DNA of 64,000 nt. It comes from Cotesia glomerata (taxonomy: Eukaryota > Arthropoda > Insecta > Hymenoptera > Braconidae). Shown here piece after piece: positions 49,150 to 60,300 of this stretch. The notes below the pieces were generated by a model. It was not told the origin of the DNA. It saw only the letters and a list, made by a program, of their open reading frames with translations, and made no database searches. Location: positions 13,017,961 through 13,081,960 of the forward strand of contig NC_058165.1 in the NCBI RefSeq assembly GCF_020080835.1, written 5' to 3'. A program made the position numbers and the translations under genes. How positions within the stretch are numbered: position 1 is the first letter of the stretch; the number at the start of each line of letters is the position of its first letter.

Positions 49150-49585
49150 GGTAGTACCCTCGCGACATATAGTGCGAGTAAATTTGGGTATAGTTTAGGA
49201 TATTTTTGTCTTTCTCACTTGCTATTCCTTACTCACTTCTACTCATGGTTATTTTTGAATAATATTTAAAAATCTAGATGGTAAAAATCAATGAAAGTTT
49301 GAAAAAAATAAATAATAGCTGTTTTTTAATCGTAGTTTAGTTTAGTTTATGAAAATCTTAAAAAAAGTTTCTTAGTTATAATAAAATATACGAGTAAAAT
49401 TTCCGGTATCCCGTATATCACAGTGCATAACCTCCTCTAAAAATTCGAACTTTGAAATTAAATATCTCTGAAACTAAATGGTCAAAAAATTTCAATTTGC
49501 GTCAATCGATGCAGAATTATATAAATATTAATCTGCTAAAATTTAAAAAAATTCCTTAGAAAACGCCTCTGGCAAGGGTACTACT
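49150..49585. mobile_element. TTAA-flanked MITE, piggyBac-like
   Basis: 436 bases with inverted ends GGTAGTACCCTCGC and GCAAGGGTACTACT, flanked on both sides by TTAA (49146-49149 and 49586-49589). TTAA duplication is typical of the piggyBac superfamily, though some other superfamilies also use it. Noncoding. Confidence 0.8.
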
Positions 49586-49589
49586 TTAA

Positions 49590-51166
49590 ACGCGAAATTA
49601 TAGATTGAATTCTAATTATTATAAATTAAATTCTCACATGCAAATAAAAAAAAATAATCAAAAACATTAGTCATTCGAATTTAATATTTATCAATACGAA
49701 TAATAATAAATTAAAATAATCATAGCAAATACCTTAAAAATTTGAAGTCCTTTGTAAAATTTATAATAATATAATCTCAATGAATTCTTATTAAATTATT
49801 TTCCTCTTAGATAAATTAAAGAAATAACATATGATTTTAATCAAAATATGAACTTACTTAAATAAATATAAGAATATATCGTCGTCAATGTGTAATTTAT
49901 CAATATTTTATATCAGTTTAAGTTATTTATCAATTCAATGATAATATTCAATGTTATTATTTATACTGATAAACAAACTTATTACATGATGAGGTTAATA
50001 ACAAAAAATATTGCATTATACACCAACTTCAGATGCAAACAAAATTATTTTAAAGAATTTAAATATAATAGCTATAATTATTTGCTATTAATTGATAAAT
50101 TATCTATTAAATTAAGCTATATAATAATCAAAGAAAAAAAATTATTCGAGATAATTTTTTTTTATTATTATTTAATTTAATTCTTAGTATTTTATTATTA
50201 GTATTTAAAGTCAATTCATTTTATAAGAAAAATTTTTTTCAAAATTAACGACTAATAAAAACTATTTCCTTTTTTTTATTCTTTCATTACCACAACTGGT
50301 ATTACTTTTTTATAAAGAAGAAGTAAAAAAAATAAAATCAATTAAATAATAAAAAAAACAAAGATACTGTATTTATATTTTATCATTCAATTCCAAATGA
50401 AATTTTTTTTTACTGTTGCAACAGTTTGATTCAGCTCACTAAAATTAAAATCTTAAAAAAAACTAACCGTTGAAAATTTTGCATTTACTCCTCCGTTATC
50501 ACTTTCCACTAATACAAATTTTATAGCTCATTACAATAAATAATTATTAATTATCAAATTAAAACAATTCAAATTAAAGTTAATATTAATTAAATTACCA
50601 GTTTGTTACATATATTATCACTAATAATTGAAATTAAGACATGTAAATTCATAAGATTAAATTATTCACTATAATTTCTACTTACTACATTTTTAATTTT
50701 TAAATATAAGCAATAATAAATTCAAAAAAAAAAATAATAAACTTATCAGTAAAATATTAAATAAATCAATAAATTAAAAAAAATCATATTTACATGATAA
50801 TATTAAAAATAAAATGCAACCATAAAAATCAGAGACACTCATCGCAAAAAAGAATATGAAAATGTAAATACTAACCTTTATTATTATATTTTAAATTATG
50901 ATTTGAAATCAAATTACTGAAATAAATAAAAACATACAGAGATAATTATTATTATTTATTAATTATATTTTATTTTATTTGAAACCCAAAAATTCAAAAG
51001 CTGACAAAATAATGAACAATAGATTTTAAGCATTAATATGAATAACTTGAATTAAAATTTTTAACATCAATTTTAAATAATTCAGTGATTATCAAATTAA
51101 TTTCTTTCAATTTAATTATGATCAGAAAGTCAAGTATCGAGATAAAAAATAAAAATTCAGGTATAT
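49590..51166. other. AT-rich intergenic DNA
   Basis: Extremely AT-rich. Short open frames have no protein-like composition. Nothing is supported, apart from whatever 3' flanking signals the RPA-like gene uses. Confidence 0.55.
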
Positions 51167-54100
51167 TTAATTCAATTTTTGGCGTTTGTTATACTCAGGC
51201 ACAGTAATAGAATTTTTTCCTTTCAATAACCATTTCAAAGGTTTAATTTCATTGCTCATTTTACGCATTTCATTAATAGTTTCTACAGTCAGTACTAAAT
51301 AATTATCTAGAACATAATTAACGAATTATAATCATATTTAAAAGACTTTAAATCACAAAAACATCAAATATGTATTAACGTGTGCAAAAATACCTTTAAT
51401 TTCCGGAAATCCAATCACTTCTACATGATTTCCTTGACACAAATCATTCGCACTATAATTTAAAATTCTAATCTCTAATTTTAAATTACCATCAGTAATA
51501 TAACTAGTCGCTTCATTTCTGGTAGACGTTCCAGTACTCTTGACAGAAAATGTTGTTTTCAAAAATCCCCACGTACCTATAATAATTTTTAATATATATT
51601 TCATTAATTACAAATGATTAATAATACTACTTACGCATAATCGTTGGTAAGAGATTTCCTTGAATTTGATCAAGATTCACCAAAGGATATTCGACTTTTG
51701 AATCATAAGAAGATATTACTCGGATATGCTTTTTCTTCATAGTACCCAAGCCCTGAATGATAGTGTCGTCTTTAATCGAAATTTCAAAATTTTTATGATT
51801 ACCTCCAGTATAACTATTGATTATCTTAGTCTTTGCTTTCTCTAAATAAATTATCTGCAAAAAAATTTACAATATGACATTATTATTAATAAATTGAAAT
51901 TTGCAAAAACAAAATAATTTTTTTTAATAATTTTTAAAAATAAATAAATGTAAATAGAATTTTTATAATTTCTTTTAACTTTCCGCTAAGAAAATTAAAA
52001 ATTTTTAAAAATCGGGAAGTTATTAGTTTTACCCCGTTTTTCAAAAATCGAGATTTCATCAGATCTTGACGTTTCGAGATCCTAGAAAGCTTAATTTTAT
52101 TTTTATTAAAAACTTGTTTAAAAACTATTCTTTAAAATTAAAAATCTAAACAATTGATATTTATACCTTATAAATAGAAATTTCTGCTTCTGTTCGTTCT
52201 GCTTCTTCCCTCCATGCTACTACTTGCAATCTCTTACCGTTATTGTTGTTCAATATAAATTTAAACAATAAATAATTTCCAGCCATATGACAAGCTTCAA
52301 CTTCATCAACGTATCCAATGATCTCTCTAAAATTAATTTAAAGTAAACTAATAAAAATTTAATAAAGAATAAGGCTAGTTTGTATCCAAAATGTAAACTT
52401 ATTTTATGTAATTATAAAAAGCTCAAACTCAATTATAAAAGGTTTGAGTAAATATAAAAAAAAAATGGTAATAAAAAAATAGACTAGTAAAATTTCATTA
52501 AGTTTATTATAAAATATTATTTAATCTGAAATTTCATATAAACATGTAAATTAAAGGTTATTTTATATCTGTCAAATGAATTTTACATAAATGAAATATC
52601 TCAACACATTCAAAAGTTACTTTAAAAGAAAGTACCCGGGAAAAAATGATCAGATCTGATCAGACATGAACAGGCATGAGTCTTCAGGTCTGATCAGGTA
52701 TGAAAAATGACCGGGTCTGATCAGACCTGGCCAGGCATGTTCAGGTCTGATCAGATCTGTTCATGTCTGACTCGATCAGGTCCATAAAAAAAAAAAAATC
52801 GGTGCCGACGGGGATTCGAACCGTACACCTCGCGCTCTTCAGACTGACACTTTACCTCTTGACCAAATGATTCATCTTAACTTGAGAGTATCTTTCGAGC
52901 TACTTTAAGTAATTCAAATTTTATACATGATTTATCCTTATAGTTAACGGAGTTCTATACCTAATTTATTAATTATTAATAATTAATCATATATTACAGT
53001 GATTTATTCGGAACGGCTATGTATTTTTCGCTCCATTAACATATGGTTCTACACTGAGAGAGAATTTTATTCAATAGTAATAAAACAGTTTATTTGGACT
53101 TGAAAAAAAATTTAGTTAATATTAATAAAATTATATTTCATATAAATAAAATTATATTAGTATTTAATAAAATTTCATAAGTATTTAATAAAATTTTCTT
53201 AAATACTAATATGTGTTTATTAAAATAACCACGAACGACGCTTTCGTTTGCTGTCATTAATACGAATATTAAGTCATTAAAAGAAATAATCTCAAAAAAA
53301 AAAAAAATTAATATTCATCAATTAATTATAATATATTCAAATATATTTTCACAGTAAAGTCTTTTAATAAATAGTATTAAGATTTTTAACAAGACATCCT
53401 AACCTAACCTATTTGTTTACTTCATGACGAATCACATGTAGAGATTTTAAATAATAAAAATAAATAAATATTCGATTGAATTTATGAAATCATAGTCTTT
53501 ATTTTTAACAAATGCGTCCCTACATTGTCTGGTTTTCTGCTTCTGTTTTCATTTTATTAAATAATGTCTAACTCTTATCGATTCATTTGTGAAATTTTTA
53601 AATTTAAGTGCATAAAATTAACATCCACTCGGATAACAACAGTTGTAGACTTTGTATTTCAAAATATAGTTCCGACAAAATTCAATTTTACTTAATTATT
53701 TATTCAATTAATTACTGATCAATACTTGTTAGTTAGTTGATTAATGAATTTTCTTTATATTACATGTAGATAAATATTCATTACATACTAAGAAACATTT
53801 ATTAGTATTTAATAAAATTTTTATTAGTATTTAAGGAAATTTAATTAATATTTAATAAATTTTTATTTGGGATTAGCCAAATAAACGTTTTATTAAATAG
53901 TAATAAAATTTCATTACTATTAAATAAAATTGTCTCTCAGTGTTGGCTAGATATCAGACATGGACAGGTCTGATCAGGTCTGAGCGTATTTAAGGCTTCA
54001 GACATGAACAGACATGAGCAGGCATGAACAGGTCTGATCAGATCTGAACGTATTTAACGCTACAGACATGAACAGACATGAGCAGGCATGAACAGGTCTG

Positions 54101-54621
54101 ATCAGGTCTGAGCGTATTTAATGCTTCAGACATGAACAGGCATGAACAGGTCTGATCAGGTATAATTTCAGGCCTGATCATACATGAACAGGCCTGCTCA
54201 GGTCTAATTTCAGGCCTGATCAGATATGAACAGGTCTGCTCAGGTCTAATTTCAGGCCTGATCAGATATGAACAGGTCTGATCAGTTCTGATCATTTTTT
54301 CCCGGGTAATCAAAGTAGGAAATTTTTAAAAACCTAAAATAGTATAATTTCTAAAATAATTAAGAACAAAAAATAAAAAAATTCTTACACTTTTTGTCCA
54401 AGTTTCATTTTTTCAATTTCTTCATTTGTAGTAAAGTCAATATCTAAAATATCATCCTTCTCATCATCTTTTTTATCATCATCTGTTCTTCTTTCAGTTT
54501 CATCTTTTTTCTGTACTCTTGGTCCAATAAAATTAACTTCATCAATAATTTCATCAGTTTTACCTTCTTCAACATGTCCACTGACATTTGAAAATGTTTT
54601 TGAATTTTCTCCTTGCTCCAT
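51167..54621 (-). CDS. RPA70-like protein with two OB folds, five exons
   Basis: Exons (minus): 54389-54621, 52167-52326, 51635-51854, 51394-51576, 51167-51306; every junction has GT and AG and all phases agree, giving 936 bases and 311 residues with no stop. Exon 1 is an acidic Lys/Asp/Glu-rich tail. Exons 2-3 form an OB fold resembling RPA70 DBD-A (EIIGYVDEVEA, YLLFKFIL, LQVVAWREEA, YLEKAKTKI, NFEISIKDDTIIQGLG). Exons 3-5 form a second OB fold (GFLKTTFSVK, NLKLEIRILNYSA, GNHVEVIGFPEIK). The inferred role is single-stranded DNA binding in the nucleus. It is about half the length of RPA70 and lacks its N-terminal protein-interaction domain and C-terminal zinc domain. It may be a diverged host paralogue or a gene carried by a Helitron, as RPA-like genes are in some Helitrons. 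Intron 1 is 2 kb and full of transposons. Confidence 0.75.
51975..52100. repeat. Inverted copy of the 1640-1775 repeat
   Basis: Reads as the reverse complement of a diverged copy of 1640-1775 (shared words include AACTTTCCG, AGTTTTACCCCGTTTT and CATCAGATCTTGACGTTTCGAG). It lies in intron 2 of the RPA-like gene. Confidence 0.6.
52802..52870 (-). other. tRNA-like sequence with A- and B-box words
   Basis: On the minus strand TGGTCAAGAGG (A-box-like, 52855-52865) is followed 33 bases later by GGTTCGAATCCCC (a perfect B box, 52810-52822) and then GTCGGCACC, which looks like a tRNA 3' end. The matching 5' acceptor strand and a good anticodon stem were not found, so it is a tRNA relic or the head of a tRNA-derived SINE rather than a working tRNA. 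Confidence 0.5.
53052..53942. mobile_element. MITE with CACTGAGAGA ends, nested
   Basis: Left CACTGAGAGAGAATTTTATT and right AATAAAATTGTCTCTCAGTG are inverted copies. TA precedes it; TT follows, so the duplication is imperfect. The interior is rich in TATTTAATAAAA words. Its ends are related to the 12871-13172 MITE. It is an element within an element within an intron. Confidence 0.75.
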
Positions 54622-55303
54622 TTTGACAATAACTTTTTTTTACTTTATATTCACTTTTGTAAACAGTTATAATTATTTCTAATCAAATAATAAATAATTT
54701 ACACAAAATCACCTTTTCTTTATTAATTATATTTTTCACAATTTTACTTTTGTTTAAAACAACTGAAAAGCTGATAAACATCAACACTCAACTAGAACTA
54801 AAACTTGATAATACGTAATTATAAAATTAGACTATAGAGGGCAGTAGAAGTAACTTTGAATTTTTAACGTTTGCTAGAGAGAAGACCTTTGTGCATTCAT
54901 TACACTCTCTCAAATAATTATATTAAAAACTCCATATAGTAACACAAGTTTAGTCTTTTTCGCTATTATTAATAAAATTTTATTCTACTATATCTTGTTA
55001 TCATTTAAGAATTGGGAAATCATCCACTTAAATACGCTACCTGACGGATCAAATGCGAACTACTCTATGCAGGTCGAGTATAAACAGCTAATGTCATATA
55101 ATATGCCGAAGCTGCAGTTGAAATTTGTTGAAATTCTTTTTTAAAATATTAAGTAATTAATTATAGTCTATAAGCTTAGTTATTATTGAAAATAACATCA
55201 ATTTTAACGATCAAAAATTTTTAATCATGTAGTTTCCTCCACGAGAAAATAAAAATAAAACTTTCTGCTGCGTGTATGGGTGGAATAGCAAGCCATGACA
55301 ATA
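54622..55303. other. Upstream region of the RPA-like gene
   Basis: AT-rich, no coding frame. The promoter is presumably within the first few hundred bases; no certain core element was identified. Confidence 0.35.
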
Positions 55304-55487
55304 AAGATAGCTGACATCTAAAAATTTTTAGAATTTCTTTTATTGAAAAAATTAAAAAAAAAATTAATTGAAAGAATTTCACATGTAGAAAGTTTTAAAA
55401 ATTATACGTGCAATTTTGTAAAAATATTTTTTTTGTTCTAATTTAATTAATAAAAAAAATCTAAAATTGTTGAACGTCAGTTAACTT
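55304..55487. mobile_element. MITE, second copy of the AGTTAGCCGGCATC family
   Basis: Left AAGATAGCTGACATC and right GACGTTCAACA (complement strand) pair as diverged inverted ends; the right end as read on the plus strand is GTCAGTTAACTT. TA flanks at 55302-55303 and 55488-55489. It is collinear with 21617-21799. Confidence 0.65.
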
Positions 55488-55941
55488 TAATGTCATTAGC
55501 AAGTCTAGTAAGAAGTTTGATTTTACACTTTTCCTCCGACAAATTCTAGTTCTGTGATGATAAAAAATAAATTTGGTAAAGATGAAGTTATAGACCGTCG
55601 ATTAGCTTGGATAAAAGCATTAAAAATCTGAAATAAAGTTACACAGTCCAAGAGAGTGTGTTCATTACATTTCACCAAAAATGACTTTATACCAATTAAC
55701 ATAAATATTTTTGTAATCACAAAAAAAAATAATGATTATAAGCTATGAATTTTTGAAATACAATGTAATACGATAGATTTACATAACTCAAATAACTAAA
55801 TAAATGTTTTTGTAAAATAAAGAATTGTAATTATAGTTGCAATTTTATAACTACAGTAATAAAAATAAGTCGCATGAATAATTCTTAAATAATTAAAAAT
55901 TTTTATTACTGGGCTAAGTACTTGCAAATTCATGATGCTGA

Positions 55942-56124
55942 AAGTAACAGATATCTGACAATTTTTTGGATTTTTTTAACAAACAGATTCTTACAAAAAA
56001 AAAAAATAATAGAAAAAATTCACATATTGAAATTTTAAAAAACTAAAAGTGAAACTTTTCTGAATTTTTTGTCCTAAATTTATTTCTTTAATAAAATAAA
56101 AATTTGACAGGTTGTCTACTGATT
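55942..56124. mobile_element. MITE, degenerate third copy of the same family
   Basis: Interior words (CACATATTGAAATTTTAAAAAACTA, in pieces matching the other copies) and the inverted ends GTAACAGATATCTGACAA and TTTGACAGGTTGTCTAC support membership. Boundaries are approximate and the target duplication is unclear. Bases 55488-55941 between the copies hold nothing recognised. Confidence 0.5.
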
Positions 56125-56321
56125 TCAGTATCATGCAAATTCACAGATTTCTTGAATTAAAATTTTCATTATCTATTAAATTTCTATTAAAAATTCGATT
56201 TAATACAACGTGTAAATACACGATTGAATATGAAAACACGGCAGCTTATTTAAAAATGCGTTTTACAGTAGTAACTGCTTCTGCCGCAAGGAGAAGCCAC
56301 GCCCCCGGCTGATCCACAGAT

Positions 56322-56384
56322 TCGGTAGAATCTGGCGCCAAGTTCCGTTCAAATCCGTTGTAAACGGAGCGCCAGACTACCGAG
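56322..56384. repeat. Imperfect GC-rich inverted repeat
   Basis: TCGGTAGAATCTGGCGCC (from 56322) pairs with GCGCCAGACTACCGA (to 56383); an inner pair CCGTT/AACGG extends the fold. It lies in a GC-richer stretch (56280-56400) that stands out from the AT-rich surroundings. No gene was recognised. Confidence 0.55.
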
Positions 56385-56757
56385 TGTGTTTACCGTAAGC
56401 AGAACGATATTTTCAGGTTGCAAAATTTTATTCATTCTACAGACCTTTTTTTTCTTCAATGATACTCTATAATAATACGTTATATATTATATTATCGATA
56501 TTAATTAATAATGGTCTTTGAAAATAATAAATTCTATTTAAAATTAATTAAATTCACTGGCACAAACTATAGCGACCCAGATTTTTACAGTTAGAAAAAG
56601 ATATTTCACAGCTTGCACCTACACTCGCCAGGGTACGCTGGAATTATTTCTACATAAAGTGTAGCTTCAAGAGGATAGTTTGTTATGAAAAATGCAGCCA
56701 ACGCGAGATTTAAGTTGGTACGAATTGTCAATTTTTATTATAATTACAAAAAATACT

Positions 56758-57282
56758 AAAATCCGAACAAAAACAGTTTCTCTGTAAAAAATTGCGCCAA
56801 GTCCACGTTCATAAGACTTTTAAGAAAAAAAAATTTTTTTTCTTTACAAAAAGATATAAAATCAAAATATTAAAAAATCCAAGTAACCGATATGATTGTA
56901 TATAATTTTCGGAAATTAAAAAACATTTTGTTGTAAATTTAAAAATTAAAGAAATAATTTTAGAACGTACTTGGTGTGCGTCATTGTGTATGTCAAATTT
57001 TTTTTCAGTCTTAGTAGATAGATTTTACGAATTTCATAAAAAGTAAAATATTTTGCAACCACGCACACTAAATACGTTCCAAAATTATTTCTTTAATTTT
57101 TAAATTTACAACAAAATGTTTTTTAATTTCCGAAAATTATATACAATCATATCGGTTACTTGGATTTTTAATATTTTGATTTTATATCTTTTTGTAAAGA
57201 AAAAAAATTTTTTTTTCTTAAAAGTCTTATGAACGTGGACTTGGCGCAATTTTTTACAGAGAAACTGTTTTTGTTCGGATTT
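56758..57282. mobile_element. Long foldback element (arms about 230 bases)
   Basis: The arms start AAATCCGAACAAAAACAG and end CTGTTTTTGTTCGGATTT, almost perfect inverted copies of about 230 bases each, separated by a loop of roughly 65-100 bases. Noncoding. The high arm identity implies recent insertion or gene conversion between arms. No target duplication is obvious. Bases 56385-56757 and 57283-57742 on either side show nothing else. Confidence 0.85.
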
Positions 57283-57742
57283 CCCAATACATCTTAAATA
57301 TCGCTGCTAACGAATAAAGCGGTTATTTCTATTAATTCAAAATATCATAAAAATGCAACCATATATTGTTAATGAACGTACATTTAAATATAATAAAATA
57401 CAAAATAATTATAATTAATAATCGATAATATATAATATCATTAATTAATTATAATTAAAATAATAATACCAGCAATAAATTTATAATATATCACTAATAA
57501 AAATAAAATATTTTATTACTACATTAATGAAAAAAAAACTTTCAATAACTAATAAAAATTTTTAATACTATTATTATAGATAAAACTGAAGTTAGCAGAT
57601 AGATAAGAGTAAATAAAAATAAAAACTGTCAATTAAAAGTCAAGTATCATCATCAAAAATTATTTCTATTTACTAATACTATAATAATTTTTTAAAATTA
57701 CTGTTACGTAAATAACTTGAGATAAATATTTTGGTAAACAAA

Positions 57743-58315
57743 ATGGTGAAAATTGATTTTACAAAAAGTGAACAATTTAGATTATTCGCTAATGGAGATC
57801 GCTCTACGTAAGTTGTACATAAGTTGTAGATTTTATAAAAATTTAAGTTGTATTTAGCTTCATATCACAGCTTTCAAAAAATTCTACTATATTTACCTCG
57901 ATAAGCTAAATTTTTTTTTAGTACTTAACTTATAAATAATTATATAACATCATCATTTCTCCCCAGTTTCATTGGTTTTGTGACAAGAATAATAGGAATT
58001 CAATGGGTAGAATATGAATATCGATTCATTTTTTTAATATCAGAAGGAGTACAAATAATATATGTAATGTGTTTGAGTACTTTCTATCAAGATATTATAA
58101 ATAATATACATTTACATCAACTAATTATAATCAAGAAATCAATTGCAAGAATTGGAGTATTCGATGAATTCACTAATAACCCTTTAATTTGTGAATTTCG
58201 TTTTGAAATTAATAGAAGATCATTTATAAAATTGATTCCTGTTACTTTAAAAAATAATGATTTTAGATTATTACCAAATTTAAAATTCGAGATAGATTCT
58301 GAAGATGATGAATGA
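57743..58315 (+). CDS. Small single-OB-fold protein, two exons
   Basis: Exon 1 57743-57807 (ATG to donor GTAAGT), exon 2 57967-58315 (acceptor CCCCAG to TGA); the phase fits, giving 137 residues. The pattern FIGFVTRIIG, EYEYRFIFLISEG, VQIIYVMCLSTF, LIIIKKSIARIG and PLICEFRFEI follows the strand order of an RPA-type OB fold and resembles the first OB domain of the protein at 51167-54621. The tail is acidic (SEDDE at the end). Likely a nucleic-acid-binding accessory protein; no enzyme motif is visible. It points away from the RPA-like gene, 3.1 kb apart, so the two are head to head, though transposons lie between. It ends 130 bases before the Helitron fragment at 58446. Confidence 0.65.
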
Positions 58316-58445
58316 TCAAGATAATATTATGACAAGCTATTATATATGTATCTGATTATTGAATTGATAAATATATATATATTTTTTTTTATTGCATAGA
58401 TATTCATAAAACACAAATTTACACAAAAAAATTAATAAATTTTTA

Positions 58446-59447
58446 TTAATATAACTTAAAATCAATTATACTATTTATTTTTGCATAATTTTCAAATATT
58501 TTGGTGTACTCATAATTTTTTTTTCTTAAATTTATTTTATGAAAAAGAAATCTACTTCCATTTCGGCTGCCGAATGGTTTTTTTTTGTCATTTTGCAGTC
58601 GTGGCGAAACTCTTTTAATCAATTGAATTAGTTGATTGTGATCTTCTAAAAAATTTTCCAATAAAATCACAATTGCTCTTTCCTCTGCTTGTTCAATAAA
58701 ATTATACAGGCACCGAGTCGTCACGCGCTCTTCACAATCGCCCATAAAATAAATTTGAAGAAATTTCGGATTGTTATCAGGCATTGGCATCAATGATCCG
58801 ATTTTATGGTACACCTGGCCTTGAATTTTGAATGTAGTTTCAAAATTACGTCCATCGGATGCACGATCGCAAATTTTAGTTGCCCCAAATGACGTCATTT
58901 GGAAGCAAGAATTAAATTTGCGTATCTTACGCAAAAATAATTTGGAATCATCTGAATTGCCAGTAAGAAGGGATAATAAAGGCTCCGGCGGAGCGGGTAG
59001 AGGTGACAGCACAACTTTTCCTGATGCGCAGCACATGTCGGCTGCTTCATTCCGAAATTTCAATGCCTGACAATATTGACATACTTTATCCATTCCACCG
59101 ATAGCAATTTTTGAATGCGCTGAGTAGTTAATATCTGGTGCATATTCAAAGGCAAGCCGAACGAATGATGCACGTGTTAATGAGCGGCTGATCCGTTGCC
59201 TTTGTCGATCTAGTACTCGTACTGTAGCTATGTTTTGTTCTCGTGCCGCTCTTGTTCTCGTAATATTCTGTTGCAGACGTTTGTCACGCTGTTCTTGAGA
59301 TTCTTGTGCACGACTTTCTGCAGTCCTGATTCTTTGAGCTGCATTTCTTGTTTCGATTTGTTCTGGTAATTGCTGAGCTCTTTCAACACGTTTGCGTCGT
59401 GACCCTTTGCTGCTCGCGTTGTTGAGGTTAGATTTTTTAGGTGGCAT
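58446..59447 (-). pseudogene. Helitron Rep protein, N-terminal part
   Basis: 333 residues. Basic N-terminal region (about 1-90, Arg/Gln-rich), then the conserved pre-Rep domain of insect Helitrons: KVCQYCQALKFRNEA with its Cys pair, PPEPLLSLLTGNS, FNSCFQMTSFGA, FKIQGQVYHKIGSLMP, FLQIYFMGDCEER and LIQLIKRVSPRLQNDK. After that the sequence becomes unrelated to the family and ends early; the HUH nuclease and helicase domains are absent. A CAG acceptor four bases before the ATG implies a spliced 5' leader. This could be the missing 5' half of the kind of element seen at 25-31 kb, but not of that same insertion. Confidence 0.8.
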
Positions 59448-59454
59448 TTGACTG

Positions 59455-60300
59455 AAAATAATAATTTAATCATTTAAATATTAGAAAGAGGAACTGAAAA
59501 ACATGTTATCATAGCACATTGAAATAATAAGTGCAAAATAATTTTCAATGGAGGTTAAATAAAAATAATATAAAAATTTTTGTACAATTATTGAAAAAGT
59601 GTGGGGAGCTTTGTGCCATTTTCTCATTGATATATTAATTAACTTTTATAAAACTATGTGATATTACTTACATGTATAAATTGAAATTATTGTTCCTGTG
59701 CTCCTACTGTGGCTATGTCTCGTTCTTCTGCTGCTCTTGTTCTTATGATATTCTCTTGAAGACGTTCGTTACACTGTTCTTGAGATTCTTGTGCATGACC
59801 TTCTGCTGTCCTGATTCTTTGAGCTGGATTTCTCGATTCAATTTGTTCTGCCAACTGATGGGCTCTTTTAATACGTTTGCGTCGTGCCTCTCTGGTGCTC
59901 GCGTTGTTGAGGTTAGATTTTTTCCGTGGCATTTGACTGAAAATAATAAATTAATCGTTTAAATATGAGAAAAAAAAATTGAAAATCATTCTAATTAACT
60001 TTTATAATTATGTGATAATACTGACATGTACATATTTAAATTATAGAGTTTAAATAATAATTTCAATAAGAATTGAAATACTAATTTAATCGTTTAAATA
60101 TAAGAAAAAAAATCTGAAAAACTTGTTATCATAGCACATTGAAATAATAAGTGCTAAATATTTTTTAATAGAGGTTATATAAAAACAATAAAAAAAAATG
60201 TTTGTACAACTATTGAAAAAGTGTAGGAAATTGTGTATCATTTTTGCATTGACATTTAAATTAAATTTTATAATTATGTGATAATACTTACATACATATA
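59455..60300. repeat. Threefold repeated Helitron leader sequence
   Basis: The block containing TTATCATAGCACATTGAAAT, AATAAGTGC and TATTGAAAAAGTGT occurs at about 59500-59660 and 60120-60290, with a shorter remnant at about 59940-60080 beginning AAAATAATAAATTAATCGTTT. These appear to be leader copies that accompanied the coding-segment duplication. Bases 60301-60861 are the 5'-terminal Helitron part. Confidence 0.6.
59687..59932 (-). pseudogene. Duplicate of the Rep first coding segment
   Basis: 81 residues starting MPRKKSNLNNAS, about three-quarters identical to the start of the 58446-59447 protein, with the same TTTTCAG acceptor just upstream of the ATG. It ends at a stop where the other copy continues. 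A segmental duplication inside the Helitron produced it. Confidence 0.75.

Larger units (their letters stand above)
52635..54306. mobile_element. CCCGGGAAAAAATGATCAG inverted-repeat element in an intron
   Basis: The ends CCCGGGAAAAAATGATCAGA and CTGATCATTTTTTCCCGGG are inverted copies, with TA on both sides. Subterminal blocks are arrays of GATCTGATCAGG/GACATGAACAGG words (52650-52790 and 53945-54300). The interior holds a tRNA-like sequence and a nested MITE. It sits wholly within intron 1 of the RPA-like gene. The open frame across the right-hand array encodes only the repeat and is not a gene. Confidence 0.75.

Noticed and set aside
52802..52870. Functional tRNA gene
   Set aside because: A- and B-box words are present but the acceptor stem and anticodon stem do not pair.
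54038..54313. Open frame with repeated PEIRPEQTCS-type residues on the minus strand
   Set aside because: It is a translation of the GATCTG/GACATG repeat array inside an intronic transposon.
54389..58315. Shared bidirectional promoter for the two OB-fold genes
   Set aside because: Their starts are 3.1 kb apart with several transposons between, so a shared core promoter is not supported.
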